A DNA stretch of 64,000 nucleotides from Thiotrichales bacterium 19S9-11. Its GTDB lineage: Bacteria > Pseudomonadota > Gammaproteobacteria > Francisellales > Francisellaceae. The position numbers were made by a program, and so were the translations under genes. Each line of letters opens with the position of its first letter. Positions within the stretch are counted from its first letter, which is position 1. Positions 1 through 10,991 of the stretch are shown one piece after another. The notes under the pieces are model-generated. The model ran no database searches and was not told where the DNA came from. It worked only from the letters and a program-made list of their open reading frames with translations. The DNA lies in assembly GCA_021713395.1 (NCBI GenBank), contig JAKJJT010000006.1:62001-126000 (forward strand), in the 5' to 3' direction.

Positions 1-2344
1 CTTCAACAGATTCTTTATCCAGGTTTGCATCAACAGTAATTTTTGCCCTAACTTTACCATTGACTTGTACAACTAGTGTCATTTCATCTGCAATTAATGC
101 GCGACTATCAGGTGATGGCCAACTAGCTTTTAGAATATTTTCACCAAAGCCTAATTTTTGCCATAAATAATGTGTAATATGGGGTGTAATTGGTGAAAGT
201 AGGCGAAGCAATATGCTCATGCCTTCATAAATTAAGTGATTTGATTCAGCTTTAGATAAGGCATTAAAAATTTTCATTGCAGCAGAAACAACAGTATTAA
301 ATTGATTTTTAGAGATATCAAAGATTGCTTGCTTTAATGCAATATGAATATCATATCGGATAGACTTATCATTTCGACTTAAGTCTGTCTTATCTAGTGA
401 TATCGATTCATTTTTGTGAATATCGTCAAACATTGGTTGATAAGACATAGCGTAACTGTAAACTTTCTTTAAAAAACGATGCGCACCTTCAACGCCTTGA
501 TCAGACCACTCTAGTGATTGTTCAGGCGGCGCTGCAAATAAGCTAAATAGTCGTGCAGTATCAACACCATATTGGTCAATTAGTGCTTGCGGATCTACTG
601 TGTTACCTTTTGATTTGGACATTTTTGATCCATCTTTAAGTACCATGCCTTGTGTTAATAGGCTTTTAAAAGGTTCATCACTATTTACAAGTCCCATATC
701 TCTCATGGCTTTATGGAAAAAGCGAGCATAAAGTAAGTGTAAAATGGCATGCTCAACACCTCCGACGTACTGATCAACAGGCAACCAATAGTTTGCTTCG
801 TCATCTAGCATTTTAGGCGCATTTGGACACGCACTACGCGCATAATACCATGAAGAGTCCATGAACGTATCAAATGTGTCTGTTTCTCTATGTGCTTGAC
901 CATTACATTTTGGGCAAGTTGCTTCATAGAAACTTTTAATTGATTTTAGTGGGGATCCTGCCTCTGTTAATGTGACGTCTTCAGGTAAAACAACAGGTAA
1001 GTTTTCTTCTCTTTCAGGTAAAGTACCACATTTTTTACAGTGTATCATTGGGATTGGGCAACCCCAGTAACGCTGACGAGAAATCCCCCAATCATGTAAT
1101 CGGTAATTGATGGTTTCTTTCGCATGCTTATTTGCAATTAAATGATCTTTCATTGCATTATATGCTTCACTAAAATTTAAACCATCATAGCCATTAGAGT
1201 TTTCTAAAATGCCATAGTCAGTTAGGGCTGACTGGCTAAAATCATGATTTTTTCCATCTTCATAATGAATAACAGGTAGGATAGGTAAGTTATATTTTTG
1301 AGCAAACTCCCAATCACGCTGGTCATGTGCTGGAACTGACATAACGGCGCCAGTGCCATAGCTCATCAGAACAAAATTAGCAGTCCAAATGGGAATTTCT
1401 TTACCTGATAGGGGGTGAATTGCTTTAAACCCAGTATCAATGCCTTTTTTCTCAATTGTTGCCTGATCTGCTTCCATCGTTGAAGTCTGCTTGCATTCTT
1501 TTTGGAAAGCAATTATCTCAGGGTTATTTTTAGCTGCTTCAATTGCTAAAGGATGATCAGGTGCAACTGCAAGGTAACTGACGCCATATAAGGTGTCAGG
1601 CCGTGTTGTAAATACTTCAATCTGTTCGTTATGGTCTTTGATATCAAATATGATATCTAGACCTTTTGATTTTCCAATCCAGTTAGTTTGCATTATTTTA
1701 ACTGCATCCGGCCAATTATCAAGCTGGCTCATGTCATCTAAAAGCTCATCAGCATAGTCAGTAATTTTAATAAACCACTGTGGTATTGCTTTTTTCTCAA
1801 CAACGGCACCAGATCGCCAGCCCTTACCATCAATAACTTGTTCATTTGCTAAAACAGTTTGATCAACAGGATCCCAGTTAACAACCGAGTTTTTACGATA
1901 GACTAAACCTTTTTCATAAAGTTTGATAAAAAACCATTGCTCCCATTGATAGTACTCAGGTTTACAAGTTGCAAGTTCTCGTGACCAGTCATATCCAAAC
2001 CCCAAGACTTGTAGCTGTCGTTTCATTTGTTCTATATTTTTATAAGTCCATTCAGCTGCTGGTTTTTTATGCTTGATGGCAGCATTTTCAGCAGGCAAAC
2101 CAAATGCATCCCAATTCATCGTATGTAATACATTTTTCCCAAGCATCATTTGATATCGAGTAATTACATCACTTAGACTATAGTTTCTAACATGTCCCAT
2201 ATGAAGTGACCCACTTGGGTATGGCATCATCGATAAACAATAGTATTTTTCTTTTGAGTCATCTTGTTTAACTTCAAATGTTTTATTATTTTGCCAGTAA
2301 TCCCTAGCATTTTTTTCAATTGCTTTAAAGTTATAATCACTCAT
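1..2344 (-). CDS. leuS: Leucyl-tRNA synthetase, 3' end outside window
   Basis: Class I aminoacyl-tRNA synthetase that charges tRNA-Leu in the cytoplasm. About 781 codons are visible, read from the ATG at 2344 ([17 protein letters not shown]); the family is usually 820-870 residues, so the C-terminal end lies beyond position 1. The HIGH-type signature appears as [15 protein letters not shown] near residue 45, and the KMSKS loop as [11 protein letters not shown] near residue 570. Between them are the CP1 editing-domain signatures ([23 protein letters not shown]) and the zinc-type CPKCNGQ segment. The anticodon-binding domain and the start of the C-terminal domain ([10 protein letters not shown]) follow. 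It diverges from hemH across about 106 bases. The reading frame is intact throughout what is visible. Confidence 0.97.
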   Translation of the reverse strand, partial: MSDYNFKAIEKNARDYWQNNKTFEVKQDDSKEKYYCLSMMPYPSGSLHMGHVRNYSLSDVITRYQMMLGKNVLHTMNWDAFGLPAENAAIKHKKPAAEWTYKNIEQMKRQLQVLGFGYDWSRELATCKPEYYQWEQWFFIKLYEKGLVYRKNSVVNWDPVDQTVLANEQVIDGKGWRSGAVVEKKAIPQWFIKITDYADELLDDMSQLDNWPDAVKIMQTNWIGKSKGLDIIFDIKDHNEQIEVFTTRPDTLYGVSYLAVAPDHPLAIEAAKNNPEIIAFQKECKQTSTMEADQATIEKKGIDTGFKAIHPLSGKEIPIWTANFVLMSYGTGAVMSVPAHDQRDWEFAQKYNLPILPVIHYEDGKNHDFSQSALTDYGILENSNGYDGLNFSEAYNAMKDHLIANKHAKETINYRLHDWGISRQRYWGCPIPMIHCKKCGTLPEREENLPVVLPEDVTLTEAGSPLKSIKSFYEATCPKCNGQAHRETDTFDTFMDSSWYYARSACPNAPKMLDDEANYWLPVDQYVGGVEHAILHLLYARFFHKAMRDMGLVNSDEPFKSLLTQGMVLKDGSKMSKSKGNTVDPQALIDQYGVDTARLFSLFAAPPEQSLEWSDQGVEGAHRFLKKVYSYAMSYQPMFDDIHKNESISLDKTDLSRNDKSIRYDIHIALKQAIFDISKNQFNTVVSAAMKIFNALSKAESNHLIYEGMSILLRLLSPITPHITHYLWQKLGFGENILKASWPSPDSRALIADEMTLVVQVNGKVRAKITVDANLDKESVE

Positions 2345-2450
2345 TTGTTTTTACCGTATTTTTAATTATTTTGACTTTATTTTCTCTTGCAACCTATCTT
2401 AAAACAGACCATCATAATTGACTAGCGTTATTTTATAGTTGAATAAAAAC

Positions 2451-3410
2451 ATGAGTCATAAAAAAGGCGTTCTTTTAGTTAATTTGGGTACACCAGATCA
2501 ACCGACTGCAAAAGCAATCAAGGCATATTTAAAACCTTTTTTATCAGATCCACGTGTGATCAACAATCAGGGCATTATCTGGAAGTTTATTTTACACGGT
2601 ATTATCTTAAATACACGGCCTAAAAAGGTTGCTAAATTGTATCAAGCAGTATGGAAAAAGTTTGACCAATCACCGTTACTTTATTATTCAATTAAACAAA
2701 AAGAAAAACTACAAATTGCTTTAGGTGATAATTATCAAGTTGAGCTGGCAATGCGTTATGGTAATCCTTCTATTGGTTCAGCGTTTGCTTCATTGAAACA
2801 ATTAGGTGTTAAAGAAATAATAGTTCTACCTGTATATCCACAAAATTCAGCAACAACAGTTGCTTCTGTCTATGATGATATTTGTGCTGCTTTAGTAGAG
2901 GAAAGAGAAATACCATCAATGCGGTTTATCTCTGGCTATCATCAAAATCCACTATATATTGAAGCGCTAGTTAATTCAGTTAGAGAATTTCAAGCAACAC
3001 ATGGGATACCTGATAAGTTAATATTTTCTTACCATGGCTTACCCAAAGCTTATATTGAAAAAGGAGATCCTTATGAAAAAGCTTGTTATGAGACAACAGG
3101 GGCAGTTATAAAAGTCCTTGGCTTATCATCTGATCAGTATATGACTTGTTTTCAATCACGCGTAGGACCTGCCCAGTGGTTACAACCTTACTTTGATAAG
3201 ACATTAGAAAAACTGCCACAAGAAGGGATAAAATCAATACAAGTTATTTCACCAGCTTTCGCTTCAGACTGCCTGGAGACAATAGAAGAAATTAATATAG
3301 CTGGTCGAGAAACGTTTTTGAGCTCAGGAGGTAAAAAATTCAATTACATTGAATGTTTAAATGATTCACCTGAGCATATAAGTTTATTAGAAAGTTTAAT
3401 TAAGTACTAG
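2451..3410 (+). CDS. hemH: Ferrochelatase
   Basis: Inserts ferrous iron into protoporphyrin IX, the last step of protoheme synthesis. The protein starts with the family pattern KKGVLLVNLGTPDQP and carries the catalytic histidine in FSYHGLPKAYI and the C-terminal signature around PAFASDCLETIEEI. At 319 residues it is normal length. I chose the ATG at 2451; an in-frame TTG at 2439 would add four residues, and neither start has a clear Shine-Dalgarno sequence. Its stop overlaps the stop of the convergent ppiC by four bases. A possible -35 (TTGACT at 2418) is present, but I cannot pair it with a good -10. Confidence 0.95.
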   Translation: MSHKKGVLLVNLGTPDQPTAKAIKAYLKPFLSDPRVINNQGIIWKFILHGIILNTRPKKVAKLYQAVWKKFDQSPLLYYSIKQKEKLQIALGDNYQVELAMRYGNPSIGSAFASLKQLGVKEIIVLPVYPQNSATTVASVYDDICAALVEEREIPSMRFISGYHQNPLYIEALVNSVREFQATHGIPDKLIFSYHGLPKAYIEKGDPYEKACYETTGAVIKVLGLSSDQYMTCFQSRVGPAQWLQPYFDKTLEKLPQEGIKSIQVISPAFASDCLETIEEINIAGRETFLSSGGKKFNYIECLNDSPEHISLLESLIKY

Positions 3411-3688
3411 TTTCTTTCAGTAATTTCAACTAAGTGGTAGCCAAATTGCGTTTTGACTGGGCCGTGTACTTCACCGACGGCTTCATTGAAAACAACTTGA
3501 TCAAATTCAGGAACCATTTGGCCTTTACTAAAAGTACCTAGCTCACCACCACGTTGGCCAGATGGGCAAAGTGAATGGTTTTTAGCTGCATCTTCAAATG
3601 AGGTGTTACCATTTGCTATTTGCGTTTTAATTTCGTTACATTGATCTTCTGTTTCGACTAGAATGTGACGAGCACTTGCAGTTGTCAT
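3407..3688 (-). CDS. ppiC: Parvulin-type peptidyl-prolyl isomerase (PpiC-like)
   Basis: A stand-alone parvulin domain of 93 residues, the size of E. coli PpiC, with no signal peptide, so probably cytoplasmic. The family signatures are the opening ARHILVETEDQC, the central CPSGQRGGELGTFSKGQMVPEFD and the closing TQFGYHLVEITERN. Such enzymes speed cis-trans isomerisation of peptide bonds before proline. It is preceded by a reasonable ribosome-binding site (GAGGATTAAACAATG read on the minus strand). It overlaps hemH tail to tail. Identity of the fold is clear; the substrate is unknown. Confidence 0.93.
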   Translation of the reverse strand: MTTASARHILVETEDQCNEIKTQIANGNTSFEDAAKNHSLCPSGQRGGELGTFSKGQMVPEFDQVVFNEAVGEVHGPVKTQFGYHLVEITERN

Positions 3689-3783
3689 TGTTTAATCCTC
3701 AGTTATTTAAAATACTCAAAAGCTAAATTGTAGGATATTTAACCTATAAACACAAAAGATTTATTGGTTTAATGATGTGATAT

Positions 3784-4371
3784 TTATAAAATATGAACAT
3801 TTAACGTTTTTAGGAACTGACATAGTCTGATCAGTGGCAAACCAATCAGTGTATTAGGATCTTCTCCTTCAAGTTTGTCAAAAAGAGCAATACCTAAGCC
3901 TTCAGATTTAAAGCTGCCAGCACAATTAAGAGGACTTTCTTTATCAATGTATTGTGTGATTTGTTCAATAGATAATGTTTTAAAGTGAACATAAAATGGC
4001 TCGACAGAAACTTGCTCGTGTGGCGCTTTAGCTGATAGTACACAAAGACTTGTGTAGAAAGTGACTTTTTGATTGCTGAATTGACTAAGTTGTTTAATTG
4101 CCTTTTTTTTGGTTAGTGGTTTGCCAAGAATTTTATTTTCAAATGAAACAACTTGATCTGATGCGATAATAATATTTGTTGGATCAACTTGTGACTGAAC
4201 CTTTTTTGCCTTATCAAACGCAAGTCTTGTTACTAGTGAAGTGGGGTTTTCATTAGGTTTTGGTGTCTCATCAATGTCAGGTGAAAGAAATGAAAATGGA
4301 ATTTGTAATTTTTCTAGAAGCTTTCTTCGATATGGTGAAGATGATGCTAGAATAATATTAGGATACGACAT
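3784..4371 (-). CDS. yceF: Maf-family nucleotide pyrophosphatase, YceF type
   Basis: Maf proteins hydrolyse non-canonical or modified nucleoside triphosphates. The 195-residue product resembles E. coli YceF (active on 7-methyl-GTP) more than YhdE: it has ILASSSPYRRKLLEKLQI at the start, DIDETPKPNENP, IIASDQVV, and the YceF-like LNCAGSFKSEGLGIALF and DPNTLIGLPLIRLC. The S-S-P-R/K loop and the SDQ motif form the phosphate- and metal-binding site. It diverges from the hemolysin III gene. Substrate assignment to m7GTP is by resemblance only. Confidence 0.9.
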   Translation of the reverse strand: MSYPNIILASSSPYRRKLLEKLQIPFSFLSPDIDETPKPNENPTSLVTRLAFDKAKKVQSQVDPTNIIIASDQVVSFENKILGKPLTKKKAIKQLSQFSNQKVTFYTSLCVLSAKAPHEQVSVEPFYVHFKTLSIEQITQYIDKESPLNCAGSFKSEGLGIALFDKLEGEDPNTLIGLPLIRLCQFLKTLNVHIL

Positions 4372-4472
4372 TGTTTTAAAAAATTGATTGTTTACAGTGG
4401 CTTATTGTAACAAATTTTTGCACAATAGCCACAATGAAAAATGCGCTTAGTCTTAACTTAAAAGGAAGTGTT

Positions 4473-5138
4473 ATGAGCTTTGATAGCCATAATTTAATTT
4501 TCTCAAGATCAGAAGAGTGGTTGAATGCAGTTAGTCATTTTTTAGGTATTATCTTAGGTATTGTTGCCTTAGTTTTATTAACAATTAAATCTGTTAACTC
4601 AGGCTTTGTTATTAATGTTATAAGTTGTGCTATATTTTCAGTTAGTATTATCATCTTATACTCATCTAGTACACTGTACCATGTGCTTAAAGAAAGCAAA
4701 ATTAAGCAAATTTTTAGAACCTTAGACCATTTAAGTATTTATTTGCTAATTGCGGGTACTTATACCCCTGTTGCGTTGATTATGATCAAAAATCCTTATG
4801 GGTGGATTATCTTTACAGTGCTTTGGTCTTTGGTCGGCTTAGGTGTTTTATATAAGTTATTTTTTTTTCATGCCGGTTGGTTGTCAACATTTATTTATAT
4901 TCTAATGGGCTGGACGGCCTTAGGGTTTGTTGTTCAGGTTGTCGAAGCTTTGCCACTGGGCGCACTCATGCTGATACTTTTAGGCGGTGTTATTTATACG
5001 TCGGGCACGATATTTTATATGCTTGATGATCAAATTAAATATTGTCATGCATTATGGCACCTCTTTGTATTATTAGGTACTTTTTGTCACTTCCTGGCTA
5101 TATACTTTTATATGGCAGGAATGCATATATTAAATTAG
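4473..5138 (+). CDS. trhA: Hemolysin III family (PAQR/TrhA) membrane protein
   Basis: A seven-helix membrane protein of the PAQR/hemolysin III family. Signatures visible are SSSTLYHVLK, the helix-3 pattern TLDHLSIYLLIAGTYTP and the C-terminal HALWHLFVLLGTFCHF; the histidines of SxxxYH and HxxWH are thought to bind zinc. In E. coli, YqfA/TrhA influences membrane energetics and lipid homeostasis; true haemolysis is doubtful. I start at the ATG at 4473 because AAAGGAAG sits just upstream; an ATG at 4434 would add 13 residues lacking a ribosome-binding site. The murU-like gene follows 19 bases later and may be co-transcribed. Confidence 0.9.
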   Translation: MSFDSHNLIFSRSEEWLNAVSHFLGIILGIVALVLLTIKSVNSGFVINVISCAIFSVSIIILYSSSTLYHVLKESKIKQIFRTLDHLSIYLLIAGTYTPVALIMIKNPYGWIIFTVLWSLVGLGVLYKLFFFHAGWLSTFIYILMGWTALGFVVQVVEALPLGALMLILLGGVIYTSGTIFYMLDDQIKYCHALWHLFVLLGTFCHFLAIYFYMAGMHILN

Positions 5139-5157
5139 AAAGGGTATAACTGAAAGC

Positions 5158-5814
5158 ATGAAGGCAATGATATTAGCTGCAGGCCGTGGGCGAAGAATGA
5201 AGCACTTAACAGAAGAAATGCCAAAGCCACTACTATCAGTTAGAGGAAAAAGCTTATTGGCGAGTCAAATAGACCGTATAGTTAAAGCTGGGATAAAAGA
5301 AATTGTGATTAATGTTGCTTATTTGGGTAATCAAATTATTGAAGCAATTGGCTTTGGTAAGCGTTGGGGCATTAAAATTTGTTATTCTTGTGAACCAGAA
5401 CCATTAGAAACAGGGGGCGGAATCTGTCGAGCGCTATCTTTTCTTTCAGAAACATTTATTGTTACAAACGCTGATGTTGTAACTGATTATGATTACAATA
5501 AGTTACTTGATGTTGATTTGAGCTCTGACAGGCAAGCACACTTAGTTCTAGTAGATAATCCACCTCACCATTTAATGGGTGATTTTTCCCTTGAAGATGA
5601 TAAGCCATCAACTAATTTAAATGGAAAAACTTATACATTTTCAGGTATCGGTCTTTATCATAAAAGCTTATTCAAAAACTATAATGCTGGGTGCAATGTA
5701 CGCTTACCTGAAGTTTGGCAGAACTCTATGGCTAACCATAAAGTAACAGCTGAAGTTTATCAAGGTGTTTGGGCTGATATTGGAACACCTGAACGCTTGA
5801 GCATCTATAACTAG
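5158..5814 (+). CDS. murU: Nucleotidyltransferase, MurU-like (N-acetylmuramate-1-P uridylyltransferase)
   Basis: A 218-residue sugar-1-phosphate nucleotidyltransferase. The N-terminal MKAMILAAGRGRRM is the glycine-rich nucleotide loop and MPKPLL the conserved lysine motif; ETGGGICRAL, VTNADVVTDYDY and the closing WADIGTPERL match MurU of the peptidoglycan recycling route that bypasses de novo UDP-MurNAc synthesis (the Pseudomonas pathway). The kinase partner AmgK is not in the window, so the pathway is inferred; a mannose-1-phosphate guanylyltransferase is the alternative. About 100 bases separate it from rdgC. Confidence 0.82.
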   Translation: MKAMILAAGRGRRMKHLTEEMPKPLLSVRGKSLLASQIDRIVKAGIKEIVINVAYLGNQIIEAIGFGKRWGIKICYSCEPEPLETGGGICRALSFLSETFIVTNADVVTDYDYNKLLDVDLSSDRQAHLVLVDNPPHHLMGDFSLEDDKPSTNLNGKTYTFSGIGLYHKSLFKNYNAGCNVRLPEVWQNSMANHKVTAEVYQGVWADIGTPERLSIYN

Positions 5815-5917
5815 ACTCACATATATTCTTAGACAATTCTCTTAACAATATGGCTTAAAGTGATTATTATAGTTTCAGTTTGAAGGGTTTATCGTTTTAC
5901 TTGATAAGGAAAGATAT

Positions 5918-6934
5918 ATGTGGTTTAAGAATCTTATAACATTTCAATTAATTGAACGCTTTTCACTTGATTGTGAAAAACTAGAAGCAGCGCTAAAAGA
6001 GTTTAAGTTTCATCCGTGTCTTAATTCAGAGCCATTATCAATGGGGTGGAGCTCACCTTCTCAACAAGTAGATGGCAGTTTAGTTCATGCTGTAAATGGT
6101 TATATGATGATATGCTTAAGGATTGAAGAAAAAATTGTTCCAGCATCAGTTGTTAAAGAAATGCTTGATGAAAAAGTAGAAGAATTAGAGTTAAAAGAAA
6201 ATAGAAAAATTAGAAAAAAAGAAAAAGATAGTTTGAAAGATGAAGTTTATTTTGATTTGTTACCTAGGGCATTTACAAAAAATACTTATATCTACGCTTA
6301 TCTCGATTTAAAAGCAAACTTACTTATTATAAATGCAGCATCGATGAAAAAAGCAGAATTACTAACAGTACAGCTGAGAAAGGCTTTGGGATCATTTAAA
6401 ATTCAAACGCCAGATATTGTTCCTATCCCATTGCTTTTGACAAGTTGGTTAGCAGAGAATGAGTATCCTCAAGATTTGGTGATTGAAGATAGTTGTGTGT
6501 TAAAAGACCCAGATGACAACAGCGGTACAATTCGCTGCCAACGTCAAAACTTACTTTCAGGTGAGATTGCACAGTTAATTGAAAATGGTCGTGAAGTGGT
6601 CCAGTTAGGCTTAACTTGGAAAGATCAAATTTCATTTGTAATTAAAGATGACTTTAGTGTTCGCTCAGTTAAGTTTTTAGAAATAATACAAGACCAGGCA
6701 AATGATATTTTCACAGAGACAGAACAAGATCGTTTTGATGCCGATTTTAGTATTATGGTCGAAAGCTTACATGAATTTTTAATCGCATTATTTGACTTTT
6801 TTACTAATGAACCATTGAAGCTGCAGTCAGATATTGAAAATGAGGACTTAGTCAAAGATCAGACAGATAATATAGAAATACCTTTTGTAGCAAAAGAAGG
6901 TTTAAACTCACATGGGATAAGTGATGTTAAATAA
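5918..6934 (+). CDS. rdgC: Recombination-associated protein RdgC
   Basis: RdgC is a ring-shaped double-stranded DNA binding protein that limits RecA action. The product opens MWFKNLITFQL and contains EKIVPASVVKEML, the highly conserved KEKDSLKDEVYFDLLPRAF and the C-terminal RFDADFSIM, all in E. coli order. It is 338 residues against 303 in E. coli; the extra part is an acidic tail of about 40 residues after residue 295. AAGGAAAGAT precedes the ATG. It starts a same-strand series (rdgC, ugd, rpe, frmA and onward) with gaps of 12-30 bases, suggesting a long operon. Confidence 0.95.
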   Translation: MWFKNLITFQLIERFSLDCEKLEAALKEFKFHPCLNSEPLSMGWSSPSQQVDGSLVHAVNGYMMICLRIEEKIVPASVVKEMLDEKVEELELKENRKIRKKEKDSLKDEVYFDLLPRAFTKNTYIYAYLDLKANLLIINAASMKKAELLTVQLRKALGSFKIQTPDIVPIPLLLTSWLAENEYPQDLVIEDSCVLKDPDDNSGTIRCQRQNLLSGEIAQLIENGREVVQLGLTWKDQISFVIKDDFSVRSVKFLEIIQDQANDIFTETEQDRFDADFSIMVESLHEFLIALFDFFTNEPLKLQSDIENEDLVKDQTDNIEIPFVAKEGLNSHGISDVK

Positions 6935-6950
6935 TTAAGGGGATTTTGGG

Positions 6951-8285
6951 ATGAAAATAACAATATTTGGTTCAGGTTATGTTGGTTTGGTAACGGGGAC
7001 TTGTTTTGCAGAAGTAGGGAATCATGTTACGTTAGTCGATATTAACAAAGATCGAGTTAACATCTTAAGAGAAGGGAAATGTCCAATTTTTGAGCCAGGA
7101 CTTGAGTCTTTAATACAAAAAAACATTCGTGCTAATCGTTTAATGTTTGAATATGATGCAAAGGATGCAATTGAAAGTGCTGAAGTTGTTTTTATTGCTG
7201 TAGGTACACCACCAGAAGAAGATGGTTCAGCAGATTTGCAGTATGTTTTAAATGTTGCAGCGACAATTGGAGAACATCTAAATTCATATAAAGTAATTGT
7301 CAATAAATCAACAGTACCAGTAGGCACAGCAGATAAAGTAATATCAGCAATTCAAAAGCAATTGGATAACCGAAAAAGTGATATTGATTTTGATGTGGTT
7401 TCTAACCCTGAGTTTTTAAAAGAAGGTGCTGCAATTAACGACTGTATGCATCCTGATCGCATTATTGTTGGTGTGAATTCTAATAAAGCAGAAAAACTTA
7501 TCAGAAACTTATATCAGCCATTTAATCGCAATCATGATAAAGTCATTACAATGGATATTCGTTCAGCCGAGTTAACAAAATATGCAGCTAATTCAATGTT
7601 GGCTACAAAAATTAGTTTTATGAATGAAATGAGCCAAATTGCAGAAGCTGTAGGTGCTGATATTGAGTCTGTAAGAATAGGGATAGGTTCTGATAAGCGT
7701 ATTGGCTATCATTTTATTTACCCAGGTTGTGGTTATGGAGGATCATGCTTCCCAAAAGATGTTCAAGCATTACGTTATACTGCCTATAGTAATCAATACC
7801 AATCAAGAGTATTAGATGCAGTACATGCTGTTAATCAGGATCAAAAACAAGTGTTGTTTAATAAAATAGAAAACTATTTTAATGGTGACTTGAAAGGTAA
7901 GCAGATTGCAGTGTGGGGTTTGGCATTTAAGCCTAATACAGACGATATTCGAGAAGCTCCTAGTCGTGACTTAGTAGAAAAATTATTTAAGGCAGGCGCT
8001 TATGTCCATGCTTACGACCCAGAAGCAATGGATAATTTTAAAAATATTTATCATGATAAATCCATTACATTTTGTGCTTCAGCAGAAGCTGCCCTAGATA
8101 ACGCAGATGCGCTAGTTGTTGTTACAGAGTGGTTAAATTTTAGAAGTCCAGATTTTCAATTGATTAAGGATAAGCTAACTTGTCCAGTTATTTTTGATGG
8201 GCGAAATCTCTATGATCCTGCATATTTAAAAAGCTTAGATATTGACTATATTTCTATAGGTAGGGTATTTGAAAAGCAACATTAG
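6951..8285 (+). CDS. ugd: UDP-glucose 6-dehydrogenase
   Basis: Oxidises UDP-glucose to UDP-glucuronate with two NAD+, feeding capsule, lipopolysaccharide or other surface glycans. The 444-residue protein has the N-terminal dinucleotide fold [19 protein letters not shown], the substrate-loop lysine region [15 protein letters not shown], and the catalytic cysteine in [14 protein letters not shown]. The C-terminal domain carries [23 protein letters not shown]-mannose dehydrogenase is less likely on overall pattern. No glycan cluster surrounds it; it lies 16 bases after rdgC and 16 before rpe, with AAGGGGA upstream. Confidence 0.93.
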   Translation: MKITIFGSGYVGLVTGTCFAEVGNHVTLVDINKDRVNILREGKCPIFEPGLESLIQKNIRANRLMFEYDAKDAIESAEVVFIAVGTPPEEDGSADLQYVLNVAATIGEHLNSYKVIVNKSTVPVGTADKVISAIQKQLDNRKSDIDFDVVSNPEFLKEGAAINDCMHPDRIIVGVNSNKAEKLIRNLYQPFNRNHDKVITMDIRSAELTKYAANSMLATKISFMNEMSQIAEAVGADIESVRIGIGSDKRIGYHFIYPGCGYGGSCFPKDVQALRYTAYSNQYQSRVLDAVHAVNQDQKQVLFNKIENYFNGDLKGKQIAVWGLAFKPNTDDIREAPSRDLVEKLFKAGAYVHAYDPEAMDNFKNIYHDKSITFCASAEAALDNADALVVVTEWLNFRSPDFQLIKDKLTCPVIFDGRNLYDPAYLKSLDIDYISIGRVFEKQH

Positions 8286-8301
8286 ATAAGGTGTTTGTTA
8301 T

Positions 8302-8976
8302 ATGGCAAAGCAAGACTATTGGATCTGTCCATCTATTTTATCTGCAAATTTTACAAAATTGAAAGAGGAAGTGACATCTGTATTAGATGCGGGTTGTGAT
8401 CGTATTCATATTGATGTCATGGATAATCACTATGTGCCAAACTTAACTTTTGGACCATTAGTTGTTGAAGCGTTACGCAAAGAAGGGGTTACTGCGCCAT
8501 TGGATGTTCATTTGATGGTTGAGCCAGTTGATGATTTGATTAAACGCTTTGCTGAAGCAAAAGCCAGTTGCATTGTATTTCACCCAGAAGCATCCAGGCA
8601 CGTTGACCGTAGTCTTCAGTTAATTAAACAGTATGATATTGATGCAGGTTTGGTGCTTAACCCTTCAACTGACCCTTCAGTATTAAAGTATGTCATCGAT
8701 CGCATTGATCGAATATTGATTATGTCAGTCAATCCTGGGTTTGGTGGTCAAACGTTTATCGATTCAGCGTTAGATAAAATTGCTGTCGTTAGAGATATGA
8801 TTGATCAAAGTAATTACTCTATTCGCTTAGAGGTTGATGGTGGTGTTAATAAAGACAATATTGCTAAAATTGCACAAGCAGGAGCAGATACTTTTGTTGC
8901 AGGCAATGCAGTCTTTTCTATGAATGATTATCAACAAGCAATTCAAAATCTTAAAAATGCTTTAAAAAATTCGTAA
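8302..8976 (+). CDS. rpe: Ribulose-phosphate 3-epimerase
   Basis: Interconverts ribulose-5-phosphate and xylulose-5-phosphate in the pentose phosphate pathway. The 224-residue TIM barrel shows the standard signatures: CPSILSANFTKL, the metal-binding HIDVMDNHYVPNLTFGP, LDVHLMVEP, the phosphate loops VNPGFGGQTF and LEVDGGVN. It sits between ugd and frmA in one strand run. Transaldolase, its pathway partner, is encoded about 52 kb away at 60.5 kb. Length and motifs are normal. Confidence 0.97.
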   Translation: MAKQDYWICPSILSANFTKLKEEVTSVLDAGCDRIHIDVMDNHYVPNLTFGPLVVEALRKEGVTAPLDVHLMVEPVDDLIKRFAEAKASCIVFHPEASRHVDRSLQLIKQYDIDAGLVLNPSTDPSVLKYVIDRIDRILIMSVNPGFGGQTFIDSALDKIAVVRDMIDQSNYSIRLEVDGGVNKDNIAKIAQAGADTFVAGNAVFSMNDYQQAIQNLKNALKNS

Positions 8977-10110
<1,134 letters not shown>

Positions 10111-10133
10111 TTTAAACTAAAGGATTAATTGTT

Positions 10134-10991
10134 ATGTCATTAACTTTAATCAGTGAGAATAAATGCTTTGATGGTCTTTTAAAACAATTTGAACATCAAT
10201 CAGATGTGTTAAATTGTCAGATGACCTTTTCAATTTATTTGCCGCCACAGTATGAACAAAAAAAAACACCACTTTTATGGTGGCTATCTGGATTAACTTG
10301 TACAGATGAAAACTTTATGCAAAAAGCTTCTGCTTTCAAAAAAGCATCTGAGTTGGGTTTAGCAATTATTGCACCCGATACAAGCCCAAGAGGAGATGGC
10401 ATTCCAGATGACAAAGAAAAAGCTTATGATTTTGGTTTAGGTGCGGGGTTTTATTTAAATGCAACGAAAGCACCGTGGTCAAAAAATTATCATATGTATA
10501 ATTATATTGTTAATGAACTACCAGCATTAATTTACAAAAACTTTAACTTATCAAAAAAACAAGCAATTTCTGGGCACTCAATGGGTGGGCATGGTGCAAT
10601 TACAATCGCACTTAAAAACCCTCATAAATATACCTCTGTTTCAGCATTTAGCCCAATTTGTAACCCAACTCAAGTGCCTTGGGGGAAAAAAGCATTTTCA
10701 AATTATTTAGGAGATGATCAATCAAGTTGGCAAGCTTATGATAGTACGTTGCTAATGAAAGATTTAAGTACTTGTGATGGGTATCCGCCACTATTAGTTG
10801 ATCAAGGAGATAAAGATCAATTTTTAGCTGATCAGTTAAAACCAGAAAAATTAATAGAAAGTGCAAAAAAAAATAATTATCCACTTCAGTTTAGATATCA
10901 AAGTGGCTATGATCATAGCTACTATTTTATTTCTACATTCATTGATGATCATTTGGATTTTCATTGGCAATATTTGAGTTCTCATGATTAG
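10134..10991 (+). CDS. fghA: S-formylglutathione hydrolase
   Basis: Releases formate and glutathione from S-formylglutathione, the second step of glutathione-linked formaldehyde detoxification. The 285-residue alpha/beta hydrolase has the nucleophile elbow SGHSMGGHGA (serine in GxSxG), WLSGLTCTDENFMQKA and APDTSPRGD near the start, aspartate in LLVDQGDKDQF, and the catalytic histidine in YDHSYYFISTFIDDH. An AAGGA ribosome site precedes the ATG. Its 3' end overlaps the start of pxpB by eight bases, so translational coupling is likely. Confidence 0.95.
   Translation: MSLTLISENKCFDGLLKQFEHQSDVLNCQMTFSIYLPPQYEQKKTPLLWWLSGLTCTDENFMQKASAFKKASELGLAIIAPDTSPRGDGIPDDKEKAYDFGLGAGFYLNATKAPWSKNYHMYNYIVNELPALIYKNFNLSKKQAISGHSMGGHGAITIALKNPHKYTSVSAFSPICNPTQVPWGKKAFSNYLGDDQSSWQAYDSTLLMKDLSTCDGYPPLLVDQGDKDQFLADQLKPEKLIESAKKNNYPLQFRYQSGYDHSYYFISTFIDDHLDFHWQYLSSHD

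Noticed and set aside
4859-4868. Long T run in the hemolysin III gene as a phase-variable tract
   Set aside because: A and T runs of this length occur throughout the AT-rich sequence, unlike the G9 run in ggt, so it is not distinctive.
6423-6855. Two minus-strand open frames inside rdgC
   Set aside because: They lie wholly within a well-supported gene, have no recognisable domain and no ribosome-binding site.
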